A DNA stretch of 64,000 nt from Pseudomonas hormoni (lineage in GTDB: Bacteria > Pseudomonadota > Gammaproteobacteria > Pseudomonadales > Pseudomonadaceae): assembly GCF_018502625.1 (NCBI RefSeq), contig NZ_CP075566.1, positions 6,079,001-6,143,000 of the forward strand, given 5' to 3'. Within the stretch, counting starts at the first letter, position 1. Every line of letters starts with the position of its first letter. Shown piece after piece: positions 39,362 to 47,392 of this stretch. A program made the position numbers and the translations under genes. Under the pieces are notes generated by a model, which ran no database searches, was not told the DNA's origin, and saw nothing but the letters and a program-made list of their open reading frames with translations.

Positions 39362-39637
39362 ATGGCCCGTATTAGTGTTGAGCGTGCCCACGGCCTGGGC
39401 AAGGAAGCGGCCCGAGAGAAGGCCGATCAGTTGGCGCAGAAGCTGTCCGATCAATATGGCCTGGAGCCGCAGTGGTCTGGCGACACCTTGAACCTCAAGC
39501 GTTCCGGGGTGAAAGGCGCGGTGCATGTCAGCGAAGATTCGATCCGCGTCGATGTGGAGCTGGGCCTGATGATGTCGGCCATGAGCGGCATGATCAAATC
39601 GGAAATCGAAAAGGCGCTCGATAAAGCCCTCACCTGA
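39362..39637 (+). CDS. Polyhydroxyalkanoate system family protein
   Basis: A 91-residue protein of the PHA-granule-region family (often called putative polyhydroxyalkanoic acid system protein). It starts MARISVERAHGLGKEAAREKADQLAQKL and contains a short beta-rich part with SGVKGAVHVSEDSIRVDVELGL. It lies upstream of phaI-phaF on the same strand, separated by a REPIN. Its function is not established; the family assignment comes from sequence pattern and location beside the PHA genes. Confidence 0.85.
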   Translation: MARISVERAHGLGKEAAREKADQLAQKLSDQYGLEPQWSGDTLNLKRSGVKGAVHVSEDSIRVDVELGLMMSAMSGMIKSEIEKALDKALT

Positions 39638-39652
39638 GAACGAACCTACACC

Positions 39653-39783
39653 TGTGGCGAGGGAGCTTGCTCCCGCTGGGGTGCGAAGCGCCCCCAACGC
39701 CGGCACCGCATATTCTCAGGGACATTCGGTTCGCCTGTTTGCGACTGCTGCGCAGTCGAGCGGGAGCAAGCTCCCTCGCCACA
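39653..39783. repeat. Long REPIN, GTGGCGAGGGAGCTTGC group
   Basis: Facing arms over 131 bases between the small PHA-system gene and phaI; interior hairpins differ from those of the hut copies (GACTGCTGCGCAGTC). Confidence 0.85.
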
Positions 39784-39915
39784 ATTGATCTCGGTCATGC
39801 AGCACCTGTTTATGTCAGTTGTTAGGGTGCCGTTTCTAATTTTTCTCCCTACTTTGTGCATGAGCCCGACACTTTCGCGGGCAGTTCCTCAAACCTTCTG
39901 CGCGTGAGGTGCACC

Positions 39916-40338
39916 ATGGCCAAAGTAATTTTGAAGAAAAAAATCGACGCTTCGACAACCGCTCTGAGCGACGTCAAATCCTATGCCCGCAAGATCTGGC
40001 TGGCAGGCCTGGGTGCCTACACCAAGGTCGGCCAAGAGGGCAGCGAGTACTTTCAAGAGTTGGTCAAGGCGGGTCAAACCGTTGAAACCAAAGGCAAAAA
40101 GGTAGTCGCCGAGAAACTTGAAGCGGCTAACGCCGAGATCGATGAAGCCAAGAGTGAAGTGAGCACATTCAAAGGCAAGGTTGAACTTCAACTCGACAAG
40201 GTCGAGAAGGCTTTTGACTCGCGTGTTGCAAGTGCCTTGAATCGTATCGGCATTCCGTCTAAACATGACGTTGAGACACTCTCTGCTAAGCTCGATGAGC
40301 TGACGGCATTGCTCGAACGCGTCGCGCGTAAATCTTAA
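39916..40338 (+). CDS. phaI: Phasin PhaI
   Basis: Small PHA-granule-associated phasin, 140 residues from the ATG at 39916 (site GAGGTG). The frame is open a further 20 codons upstream, but the phasin domain begins at MAKVILKKK. It is predicted mostly helical and amphipathic, with the conserved YARKIWLAGLGAYTKVGQEG near residue 20 and a heptad-like region at 55-110. Covers the surface of medium-chain PHA granules. It is followed by phaF after 10 bases; PhaD is the expected regulator. Confidence 0.94.
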   Translation: MAKVILKKKIDASTTALSDVKSYARKIWLAGLGAYTKVGQEGSEYFQELVKAGQTVETKGKKVVAEKLEAANAEIDEAKSEVSTFKGKVELQLDKVEKAFDSRVASALNRIGIPSKHDVETLSAKLDELTALLERVARKS

Positions 40339-40348
40339 GGAGAACGGG

Positions 40349-41185
40349 ATGGCTGGTAAAAAGAACACCGAAAAAGAAGGCAGCTCGTGGATTGGGAAAG
40401 TCGAAGACTACTCCCGCAAAATCTGGCTGGCTGGTTTAGGCGTGTACTCGAAGATCGACACTGACGGCAGCAAGCTCTTCGATACATTGGTCAAAGACGG
40501 CGAGAAAGCCGAGAAGCTCACCAAGAACGCTGTCGGCAAAAAAGTCGACGACGTCAAGGACTCCGCTTCCTCGGCCAAGTCGCGCATCAGTGGCGTGAAA
40601 GATCGTGCGCTGGGCAAGTGGGATGAGCTGGAAGGGGCTTTCGACAAGCGCCTGAACAGCGCCATTTCGCGCCTGGGTGTACCAAGCCGTAACGAAGTGA
40701 AAGCGCTGCACAGCAAGGTCGATACCCTGACCAAGCAAATCGAACGACTCACCGGTGCCAAGGTTGCGCCAGTTGCGGCGAAAACCGCAGCGGCCAAGCC
40801 TGCTGCCAAAACGGCTGCCAAGCCACTGGCAAAAGCGGCCGCTAAACCAGCAACCAAAACTGCCGCAGCTAAACCTGCAGCAGCCAAGCCAGCGGCCAAA
40901 CCGGTCGCCGCCAAAGCCGCAGCTAAACCAGCTGCCAAGCCTGCAGCGAAAACCGCAGCCGCCAAACCGGCAGCCAAGCCAGCGGCAAAACCTGCCGCAG
41001 CGAAGAAGCCAGCAGTGAAAAAACCGGCAGCGCCGAAAGCCGCTGCACCGAAACCAGCAGTGGCTGCCGCCAAACCGGCAACCCCGTCGACTCCGGTCAG
41101 CACATCGAACTCTGCTACCGCGCCGACCCCTGCTGCAACCCCGACTGCCGCGTCAGCTCCATCGACGCCAACCAGTCAGTCCTGA
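40349..41185 (+). CDS. phaF: Phasin PhaF with histone-like tail
   Basis: 278-residue granule protein that also binds DNA and helps distribute PHA granules at cell division in P. putida. The N-terminal phasin domain (about residues 1-135, with YSRKIWLAGLGVYSKID) is homologous to PhaI. The C-terminal half (about 145-245) is an Ala/Lys/Pro tail built from many AAKPA units, like histone H1 or AlgP. Both phasins arose by duplication and are co-transcribed. A terminator follows. Confidence 0.95.
   Translation: MAGKKNTEKEGSSWIGKVEDYSRKIWLAGLGVYSKIDTDGSKLFDTLVKDGEKAEKLTKNAVGKKVDDVKDSASSAKSRISGVKDRALGKWDELEGAFDKRLNSAISRLGVPSRNEVKALHSKVDTLTKQIERLTGAKVAPVAAKTAAAKPAAKTAAKPLAKAAAKPATKTAAAKPAAAKPAAKPVAAKAAAKPAAKPAAKTAAAKPAAKPAAKPAAAKKPAVKKPAAPKAAAPKPAVAAAKPATPSTPVSTSNSATAPTPAATPTAASAPSTPTSQS
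40780..41050 (+). repeat. Tandem AAKPA-coding repeats within phaF
   Basis: Imperfect short tandem repeats (units of about 12-15 bases such as GCAGCCAAGCCA) encode the Lys/Ala/Pro tail. Such tracts vary in length between strains. They are coding, not a CRISPR array. Confidence 0.8.
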
Positions 41186-41203
41186 TTTCAGGGCTCAAAA
41201 AAG

Positions 41204-41234
41204 CGCCCGGCCTGCAAAGGTCGGGCGTTTTTGT
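41204..41234 (+). terminator. Rho-independent terminator of phaIF
   Basis: CGCCCGGCC and GGTCGGGCG form a 9-pair stem (one G-T pair) around TGCAAA, followed by TTTTTG. Starts 18 bases after the phaF stop. Confidence 0.9.
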
Positions 41235-41264
41235 TTGTGCATGGTTGTGAGAGTACCGCAGTCC

Positions 41265-41358
41265 CCTGTGGGAGCGGGCTTGCCCGCGATGAGGCCATAA
41301 CATTCAACATTGATGTTGAATGGAAAATAGCTATCGCGGGCAAGCCCGCTCCCACAGG
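41265..41358. repeat. REPIN with a palindromic spacer, GTGGGAGCGGGCTTGCCC group
   Basis: Facing arms with core GTGGGAGCGGGCTTGCCCG. The spacer contains CATTCAACAT and ATGTTGAATG, perfect inverted copies around TG (41301-41322). Lies between the convergent phaF and phaD genes. Confidence 0.88.
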
Positions 41359-41375
41359 GTTGGCGGTGGTCAGGG

Positions 41376-41996
41376 TTATTCGTGTTCTTCGAGATACTGT
41401 AAAGCCAGCTGCTCGGTCGCGACCTTGATCGGCGGCAGCAGATGCGGCGCCACCAGCATCATGATCTGATACACCACCAGCCTCACCTCACCCTCACGAT
41501 CCAGAATCCGCTGATAATCCAGCGAGAACAGCAGCGTCATGGTGATCTGCTCCACCAGTTGCCCCAGCGCCTGCGTGTCGCTGACCAACAGCCCCTGAGC
41601 CTTCAACCGCGCCAGCAATGAAGCCAGCGTGCGCTTCAGTGCATTGAGCAGGTTGCGTATCCCTTTGGCCAGTTTCGGCAGGCGCCCGGCGAGGTTCGAC
41701 AGGTCCTGGAACAGGAACCGGTAATGAGCCAGGCGCTCCACGATCAAATGCAGAAACAGCCAATAGTCTTCAGGGGCCAATTCCACGTCGGACGGCGGAT
41801 CGAGCAGCGGCGCGAGCTCCGCCTGGAAGCGCTCGAACAGTCCGAGAATCAGCGGTTCCTTGCCGTGGAAATGGTAGTAGAGGTTGCCCGGGCTGATGCC
41901 CATTTCGTTGGCAACTTCCATGGTGGAGACGTTCGGTTCGCCCTTCTGGTTAAACAACTGCAGGGCACATTCGAGGATCCGGTCGCGGGTTTTCAT
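41376..41996 (-). CDS. phaD: TetR-family regulator PhaD
   Basis: 206-residue transcription factor, last gene of the phaC1-Z-C2-D cluster. N-terminal TetR helix-turn-helix (about residues 3-50, with STMEVANEMGISPGNLYYHFHGKE) and a helical ligand domain. In P. putida PhaD activates phaC1 and phaI transcription and is thought to sense an acyl-CoA intermediate. Starts 59 bases after the phaC2 stop. Confidence 0.94.
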   Translation of the reverse strand: MKTRDRILECALQLFNQKGEPNVSTMEVANEMGISPGNLYYHFHGKEPLILGLFERFQAELAPLLDPPSDVELAPEDYWLFLHLIVERLAHYRFLFQDLSNLAGRLPKLAKGIRNLLNALKRTLASLLARLKAQGLLVSDTQALGQLVEQITMTLLFSLDYQRILDREGEVRLVVYQIMMLVAPHLLPPIKVATEQLALQYLEEHE

Positions 41997-42055
41997 CCAG
42001 TCTTCTTAATGATCAGGTCATGCCACGGCCGATGCCGGCCGTGGTGTGTTGAGCG

Positions 42056-43738
42056 TCAGCGCACGCGCACGTAAGTACCGGGTGCCGCCTCCATCGGTGG
42101 ATAGTTCTGGTTGCCGAGCGCCATGTGGGTTTCTTTCTGCGCGCCCGAGCGTTCCTGGATCCAGCCCAGCCATTGCGTCCACCAGCTGCCGTCGACTTGC
42201 TTGGCGTCGTAATACCAGGCCCTGGGATCGCCGCTCAGTTTCGTGCTTTCGATGAAATTGGCTTTCGGGTTGGAAGGCGGGTTGAGGATGCTCTGCACAT
42301 GCCCGCTGTTGGACAGCACGAAGCGCCGCTCGCCACCGAGCAGCAGCGTCGAGCGATACACCGCATCCCACGGGGTGATGTGGTCGTTGATGCCGGCGAC
42401 GCTGAAGCTGTCGACGGTGACTTTCTGCAAGTCGATCGGCGTGCCGCACACTTCAAGACCGCCCGGATGACTCAGCGGGTTGTGCTTGAAGAAGTCCAGC
42501 AGGTCGCCGTGAAAGGCTGCCGGCAGACGCGTGTTGTCGTTGTTCCAGTAGAGAATGTCGAACGCCGGCGGCTCCTTGCCCAGCAGGTAGTTGTTGACGA
42601 AGTAGCTCCAGATCAAATCGTTGGGGCGCATCCAGGCGAAGACCTTGGCCATGTCGCGCCCGTCCAGTACGCCTTTCTGGTACGACCGGCGCTTGGCGGC
42701 CTCCAGCGTTTGCTCGTCGGCGAACAACGTCGCTGGCGTGTCCATCTGACTGTCGAGCAGGCTCACCAGATAGGTCGCGCTGGATACCCGACGCAGCTGC
42801 CGCTTGGCTTGCAAATGACCTTGCAGCGCGGCGATGGTCAGCCCGCCGGCGCAGGCGCCCATCAGGTTGACTTCACGGGCGCCGGTGATCGCCCGGCACA
42901 CATTCATCGCTTCTTCCACGGCTTCGACGTAGGTCGACAGGCCCCACTCGCGATGGCGAACATCCGGGTTGCGCCAACTGATCATGAAGGTCTGCAGGCC
43001 GTTTTTCAGGGCGAACTGAACGAAGCTGTTGCTCGGGCTCAGGTCGAAAATGTAGTACTTGTTGATCTGTGGCGGCACTACCAGCAGCGGTTTGGAATAC
43101 TGCTTCTCGCTCATCGGCTTGTACTGGATCAGCTCCAGCAGCTCATTGCGAAACACCACGGAGCCGGTGGTGGTGGCGACCGTTTTGCCAACCTCGAATG
43201 CCTGTTTGGTGACCTGCCTGGGCAGGCCGTCGTTGTGCAGGAAATCATCGAACAGATGACTGATGCCGCGCACCAGGCTGTTGCCGCCGGAGTTGAAAAT
43301 CTCCTTGATCGCCAGCGGATTGAGCAGGGTGTTGGACGGTGAAACCGCGTCGTTGAGCAAGGCGAACGCGAAGTGGGCGCGGGCGCGATCGTCCGGATTC
43401 ATGTTGCTTTCGTCGATCCAGCTTTTGACCTGCTTCTGCCAACTCAGGTACGCCTGCAGGCTGCGGCGATAGAACGGGTTGAGGCTCCAGGCCGGGTCGG
43501 CAAAGCGACTGTCCTGCGGGTTGGTCGGGTGCAGGGTCTCGCCCAGCAACACCCGCCCCAATTGACCGCCCAGCTTCAAGGCGTGTCGGGCGCTGTGCAC
43601 CGGGTTGCGTAAACCATGGGCGGCAACACTGCGCAGGGTCGACATCAGATCCCGACCACGCAGGCCGGTAATCGCACTCTGTGCGTTGATGAACGCGGCG
43701 GGAGTGGGCAAAAACTCCCTCGCTGGTTTTTCGCGCAT
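42056..43738 (-). CDS. phaC2: Class II PHA synthase 2
   Basis: Polymerises medium-chain (R)-3-hydroxyacyl-CoA into polyhydroxyalkanoate at the granule surface. 560 residues, normal for class II. The lipase-like box GACAGG carries the catalytic Cys296; Asp lies in AGINDHITPW and His in SNSGHVQSIL, completing the triad. Paralogue of phaC1 with the same start-to-Cys spacing. Separated from phaZ by 130 bases. Confidence 0.96.
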   Translation of the reverse strand: MREKPAREFLPTPAAFINAQSAITGLRGRDLMSTLRSVAAHGLRNPVHSARHALKLGGQLGRVLLGETLHPTNPQDSRFADPAWSLNPFYRRSLQAYLSWQKQVKSWIDESNMNPDDRARAHFAFALLNDAVSPSNTLLNPLAIKEIFNSGGNSLVRGISHLFDDFLHNDGLPRQVTKQAFEVGKTVATTTGSVVFRNELLELIQYKPMSEKQYSKPLLVVPPQINKYYIFDLSPSNSFVQFALKNGLQTFMISWRNPDVRHREWGLSTYVEAVEEAMNVCRAITGAREVNLMGACAGGLTIAALQGHLQAKRQLRRVSSATYLVSLLDSQMDTPATLFADEQTLEAAKRRSYQKGVLDGRDMAKVFAWMRPNDLIWSYFVNNYLLGKEPPAFDILYWNNDNTRLPAAFHGDLLDFFKHNPLSHPGGLEVCGTPIDLQKVTVDSFSVAGINDHITPWDAVYRSTLLLGGERRFVLSNSGHVQSILNPPSNPKANFIESTKLSGDPRAWYYDAKQVDGSWWTQWLGWIQERSGAQKETHMALGNQNYPPMEAAPGTYVRVR

Positions 43739-43868
43739 GACTCAACACTCCTTCGTCTTCAGGCCAAAAACAAATACACCGAACCAGAACACCATAGACG
43801 CTGTAACGGGTTGTTGCGCGGCGCGACGTCCTGCCGACCCTTTTTCGTAAACAAAAAGTCGGCGGCGG

Positions 43869-44723
43869 TTAACCGCCAGATGGCAAAGGATGCGGATGCA
43901 TCACGGCGCGCTGCCTTTCTTCCTCGAGGAACTTCATGATGATCGGCGCCACGGCCTCGGCGCGGGTGATCAGGAACAGATGACCGTCATCGATGATGTG
44001 CAGCTGAGCATTGGGAATCCGCCAGGCCAGCACACGCATGTTGATCAACGGGATCAGCGGATCGTCGTCTCCCGCCAGTACCAGCGTCGGCTGGTTGATC
44101 TTGTGCAGCCAGTGAATGCTGGTCCAGCCGAGGCCGGCGAACAGCTGCCAGTAGTAACCGAGCTTGCCTGCCGAACGCACTTTTGCCGCATGGCTGGCGG
44201 CGAGTGTCGGATCGCGTCGGAACGAGCCGCCGTAGATCATTGGTGCAATGCGAATCACATGAGAGGGCTGGATGTAGCGTCGCGGGCTGGCCATCATCCA
44301 CAACACTTTCGGTTTGCCCGGCACCATCACCGCACCCGCCGCCGTGGCCGCCAGCACCAGTTTCTTGCAGCGCTCGGGATAGTCGTAAGCAAACTGCTGG
44401 GCGAGGGCGCCACCCCACGACACACCGATCACGTTGACTCGCCCGTAATCGAGATAATCGAGCATCCGCGCCGTGAGTTTGGCCAGGCCCGGAAAACGAT
44501 ACGGCCGGTTCGGTGTCGACGAACCGCCAACACCCGGGACATCGAAAGCGATGACTTCGAGGTCCGGGTCCAGCGCCGCGACGAACGGAAACACCAGCTC
44601 CAGGTTGGCGCCGATGCCATTGAAAATCAGCAAGGGCGTCAAGTGAGGCTTGCCGGGGCGTACCGCCGTGCGGAGGGTCTGGCCATCCAGGTCGACGGTA
44701 CGAAAAATGAACGGTTGCGGCAT
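43869..44723 (-). CDS. phaZ: Intracellular medium-chain PHA depolymerase
   Basis: Releases 3-hydroxyacids from stored PHA. 284 residues of alpha/beta-hydrolase fold with no signal peptide. The nucleophile is Ser102 in GVSWGG, matching the catalytic Ser102 of P. putida PhaZ; Asp lies in LAGDDDPLIP and His in IDDGHLFLI. Located between the two synthase genes, the normal class II arrangement. A GGCGG-TTAA-CCGCC palindrome overlaps its stop codon (43864-43877). Confidence 0.96.
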   Translation of the reverse strand: MPQPFIFRTVDLDGQTLRTAVRPGKPHLTPLLIFNGIGANLELVFPFVAALDPDLEVIAFDVPGVGGSSTPNRPYRFPGLAKLTARMLDYLDYGRVNVIGVSWGGALAQQFAYDYPERCKKLVLAATAAGAVMVPGKPKVLWMMASPRRYIQPSHVIRIAPMIYGGSFRRDPTLAASHAAKVRSAGKLGYYWQLFAGLGWTSIHWLHKINQPTLVLAGDDDPLIPLINMRVLAWRIPNAQLHIIDDGHLFLITRAEAVAPIIMKFLEEERQRAVMHPHPLPSGG

Positions 44724-44756
44724 GCTTCAAGCCCTGTGGGTTAATTATCCCGGTCC

Positions 44757-44852
44757 CCTGTAGGAGCGAAGCTTGCTCGCGAAGGCGTCAGATCAGTCGA
44801 AAGCTACGTTGAATGAATGACCGCTTTCGCGAGCAAGCTTCGCTCCTACAGG
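44757..44852. repeat. REPIN, GTAGGAGCGAAGCTTGCTCG group
   Basis: Facing arms CTGTAGGAGCGAAGCTTGCT with a 40-base spacer between phaC1 and phaZ. An mRNA hairpin here could reduce read-through into phaZ. Confidence 0.87.
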
Positions 44853-44867
44853 GGGCGGGTGTGTCAG

Positions 44868-46547
44868 TTACCGCTCGTGTACGTAAGTGCCTGGTGCTGC
44901 TTCACCCGCGGGATAAGCCTTGTTGCCCAGTTTTGTCGGAGCTTTTTTCAGTTCGCCCGAACGTTCCGCTTGCCACGCCTGCCAGTGCAGCCACCAGGAG
45001 TCGGTGTGCTTGGTGGAATTTTCCTGCCAGTCCTCAGCCTTCAATGGCATCTCGACGCTGGTCATGTAGCGTGATTTCGGGTTGCCCGGCGGGTTCAGAA
45101 TGCTCTGGATGTGCCCGCTGCTGGACAACACGAACTCGACCTTGCCGCCAAACAGTTGCGCCGACTTGTAGCAGGACTTCCATGGCGTGATGTGGTCGTT
45201 GGTGCCGGCCAGGGAAAAGATGTCCGCCGTGACCTGCTTCAGATCAATTGGCGTGCCGCACACTTCCAGTGCATCCGGACGAATCAGTGGGTTGTTTTTG
45301 AACAGCTCGATCAGGTCGCCGTGGAACGCGGCGGGCAATCGTGTGGTGTCGTTGTTCCAGAACAGGATGTCGAACACCGGCGGCTCGTTGCCGAGCAGGT
45401 AGTTGTTGACCCAGTAATTCCAGATCAGGTCATTGGGGCGCATCCAGGCGAACACCTTCGCCATGTCACGGCCTTCCAGCACACCGGCCTGATAAGAATG
45501 GCGCTTGGCGGCTTCGAGGGTTTGCTCGTCGACGAACAACGCCACGTCGCTGTCCAGGGTAGTGTCCAGCACGCTCACCAGCAGGGTGAGGGCGTTGACC
45601 TTGTTCTCGCCGATCGCCGCGTAGTGGCCCAGCAGCGCGGTGCAGGTGATACCGCCGGAGCAGGCACCGAGCATATTCACGTCTTTGCTGCCGGTGATCG
45701 CGGTGATCACATCGACCGCTTCCTTGAGCGCTTCGATGTAGGTCGAAAGGCCCCACTCGCGTTGCTCCTTGGTCGGGTTGCGCCAGCTGACGATGAAGGT
45801 TTGAACATGATTGCGCAGGCAAAAACGCGCCAGGCTTTTGTCCGGGCTCAGGTCGAAGACGTAGAACTTGTTGATCTGCGGCGGCACCACCAGCAATGGG
45901 CGCTCGTGCACCTGTTCGGTGGTCGGCCGGTACTGGATCAGCTCCAGCACGTCGTTGCGGAACACCACCGCGCCTTCGGTCACGCCCAGGCTCTTGCCGA
46001 CTTCGAACGCACCCATGTTGACCTGGCTCGGCATACCGCCGTTGTGCACCAGATCCTTGGCCAGGTGCGAGAGGCCGTCGAGCAGGCTCTTGCCACCGGT
46101 TTCGAAGAAGCGTTTGACCGCCGCCGGGTTGGCCGCACTGTTGGTCGGGGCCATGGCTTCGGTCATGAGGTTGATCACGAAGTGCCCGCGTGCCACATCC
46201 TTGGGCCCGAGGTTGCTGTCGTCGATCCAGTCGTGGAGTTCCTTGCGCCACGCCAGGTAAGTTTGCAGATAACGTTTGTAGAGCGGGTTCTGGCTCCAGG
46301 CCGGATCGTGGAAGCGACGGTCATCGCTGGTCGGTTGCAGCTCGGATTTGCCGAACAGCACGTTCTTGAGTTCAAGGCCGAAATGAGCGACATGCCTGGC
46401 GCTATGAACCGGTTGCCTGATGGCCTGCCTGAGCACCATTCGAGCAGAAGCCAGTAGATCCTTTCCACGCAGCCCAACGACAGGATTCAGCCCCAACGTA
46501 TTTTCCGAGGCCTGATACTTCAAGTCATCGTTATTCTTGTTACTCAT
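44868..46547 (-). CDS. phaC1: Class II PHA synthase 1
   Basis: Main medium-chain PHA polymerase. 559 residues. Catalytic Cys296 in the lipase-like box GACSGG, Asp in AGTNDHITPW and His in SSSGHIQSIL. First gene of the phaC1-Z-C2-D cluster. A 259-base gap in front contains a sigma-54-like element (46673-46689) and a leader palindrome (46588-46605). Confidence 0.97.
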   Translation of the reverse strand: MSNKNNDDLKYQASENTLGLNPVVGLRGKDLLASARMVLRQAIRQPVHSARHVAHFGLELKNVLFGKSELQPTSDDRRFHDPAWSQNPLYKRYLQTYLAWRKELHDWIDDSNLGPKDVARGHFVINLMTEAMAPTNSAANPAAVKRFFETGGKSLLDGLSHLAKDLVHNGGMPSQVNMGAFEVGKSLGVTEGAVVFRNDVLELIQYRPTTEQVHERPLLVVPPQINKFYVFDLSPDKSLARFCLRNHVQTFIVSWRNPTKEQREWGLSTYIEALKEAVDVITAITGSKDVNMLGACSGGITCTALLGHYAAIGENKVNALTLLVSVLDTTLDSDVALFVDEQTLEAAKRHSYQAGVLEGRDMAKVFAWMRPNDLIWNYWVNNYLLGNEPPVFDILFWNNDTTRLPAAFHGDLIELFKNNPLIRPDALEVCGTPIDLKQVTADIFSLAGTNDHITPWKSCYKSAQLFGGKVEFVLSSSGHIQSILNPPGNPKSRYMTSVEMPLKAEDWQENSTKHTDSWWLHWQAWQAERSGELKKAPTKLGNKAYPAGEAAPGTYVHER

Positions 46548-46587
46548 CTACGACGCTCCATTGTCCTGAGACGAGTACCAGGGTCCA

Positions 46588-46605
46588 GCTGTGTAAGTAC
46601 ACAGC
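46588..46605. promoter_or_regulatory. Palindrome in the phaC1 leader
   Basis: GCTGTGTA and TACACAGC are perfect inverted copies around AG, 41 bases before the phaC1 start. It could be an operator (PhaD is one candidate) or a 5' UTR hairpin; the phaI upstream region has no obvious matching copy, which weakens the PhaD idea. Confidence 0.5.
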
Positions 46606-46672
46606 CAATGCCAGGTACTACTGCTCGGGTGACCGTTAATTCTGCATCACTGCTTTTTGTTCGCAGAGAGCA

Positions 46673-46689
46673 CTGCAGGGAACTTGCCA
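46673..46689 (-). promoter_or_regulatory. Sigma-54-like promoter of phaC1
   Basis: On the minus strand TGGCAAGTTCCCTGCAG has GG and GC ten bases apart, near the RpoN consensus. A sigma-54-type promoter before phaC1 has been described in P. aeruginosa. The expected start is near 46663, leaving a leader of about 115 bases. Confidence 0.45.
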
Positions 46690-46806
46690 GCTCCATTGGT
46701 TACCCGAGTTTAATTTTTTTCGCAAGCAGGCTAATGACTGACCTCGCGGCCAAGCATTCAAACAGATGAAATTAGAAAATGCCCTCTAAAGCGCAAGAGG
46801 CTCGGG

Positions 46807-47187
46807 CTAGAGCATCAGCTTGACGACAGACTCGTTCGGGTCGCGGGTCTTTCCGGCCGCTTTCAGTTCGGCAAGATAATCGTTCCAGAGATCCTCCTGA
46901 CGCACGCCCAACTGGTACAAGTAGTCCCAGGTGAACAGGCCGCTGTCGTGGCCATCGTCGAAGGTCAATTTCAGTGCGTACTGACCGGCCGGTTCTACCT
47001 TGGTCAGGCCTACGCCGATCTTGCCAAATTGCAGGATAGGTTTGCCGTGGCCCTGGACCTCGGCGGAAGGAGAGTGCACGCGCAGGAACTCGGCGGGCAG
47101 GTGATGCTCCTCGCCGGACGCGTATTTCAGCGACAGGGTTTTCGAGGCTTTGTGCAGTTTGATGTCGGTGGGGAGTTGGGTCGTCAT
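46807..47187 (-). CDS. DUF971 (gamma-butyrobetaine hydroxylase-like N-terminal) domain protein
   Basis: A 126-residue stand-alone DUF971 protein from the ATG at 47187; a longer frame upstream reads through a REPIN and is discounted. It contains LPTDIKLHKASKTLSLKYAS, the typical first strands, AEFLRVHSPSAEVQGHG, and HDSGLFTWDYLYQLG near residue 90. The fold matches the N-terminal, non-catalytic part of gamma-butyrobetaine hydroxylase. Its function alone is unknown to me. It lies downstream of hslVU. Confidence 0.85.
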   Translation of the reverse strand: MTTQLPTDIKLHKASKTLSLKYASGEEHHLPAEFLRVHSPSAEVQGHGKPILQFGKIGVGLTKVEPAGQYALKLTFDDGHDSGLFTWDYLYQLGVRQEDLWNDYLAELKAAGKTRDPNESVVKLML

Positions 47188-47235
47188 GGGGCCGGTCGTC
47201 CGTCTGAATGGAGGCCCTGTGTCGGCGGGTGATCC

Positions 47236-47367
47236 TGTGGCGAGGGAGCTTGCTCCCGCTCGGCTGCGCAGCAGTCGTAAATCCGGCGAATGGGTTGTGC
47301 TGACAGACCGCATTCGCCGATTTTGGGGTCGCTTCGCGACCCAGCGGGAGCAAGCTCCCTCGCCACA
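47236..47367. repeat. Long REPIN, GTGGCGAGGGAGCTTGC group
   Basis: Facing arms over 132 bases between hslU and the DUF971 gene; the interior includes GGTCGCTTCGCGACC. Confidence 0.85.
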
Positions 47368-47392
47368 GAAGCCCGCTCACACAGAATGTGAC

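Noticed and set aside
40780..41050. Repeat array in phaF as a possible CRISPR
   Set aside because: The units are short, imperfect, coding and without unique spacers; they encode the known histone-like tail of PhaF.
43864..43877. GGCGGTTAACCGCC over the phaZ stop codon as a terminator
   Set aside because: The T-run lies six bases beyond a five-pair stem, which is too weak and too far to list as a terminator.
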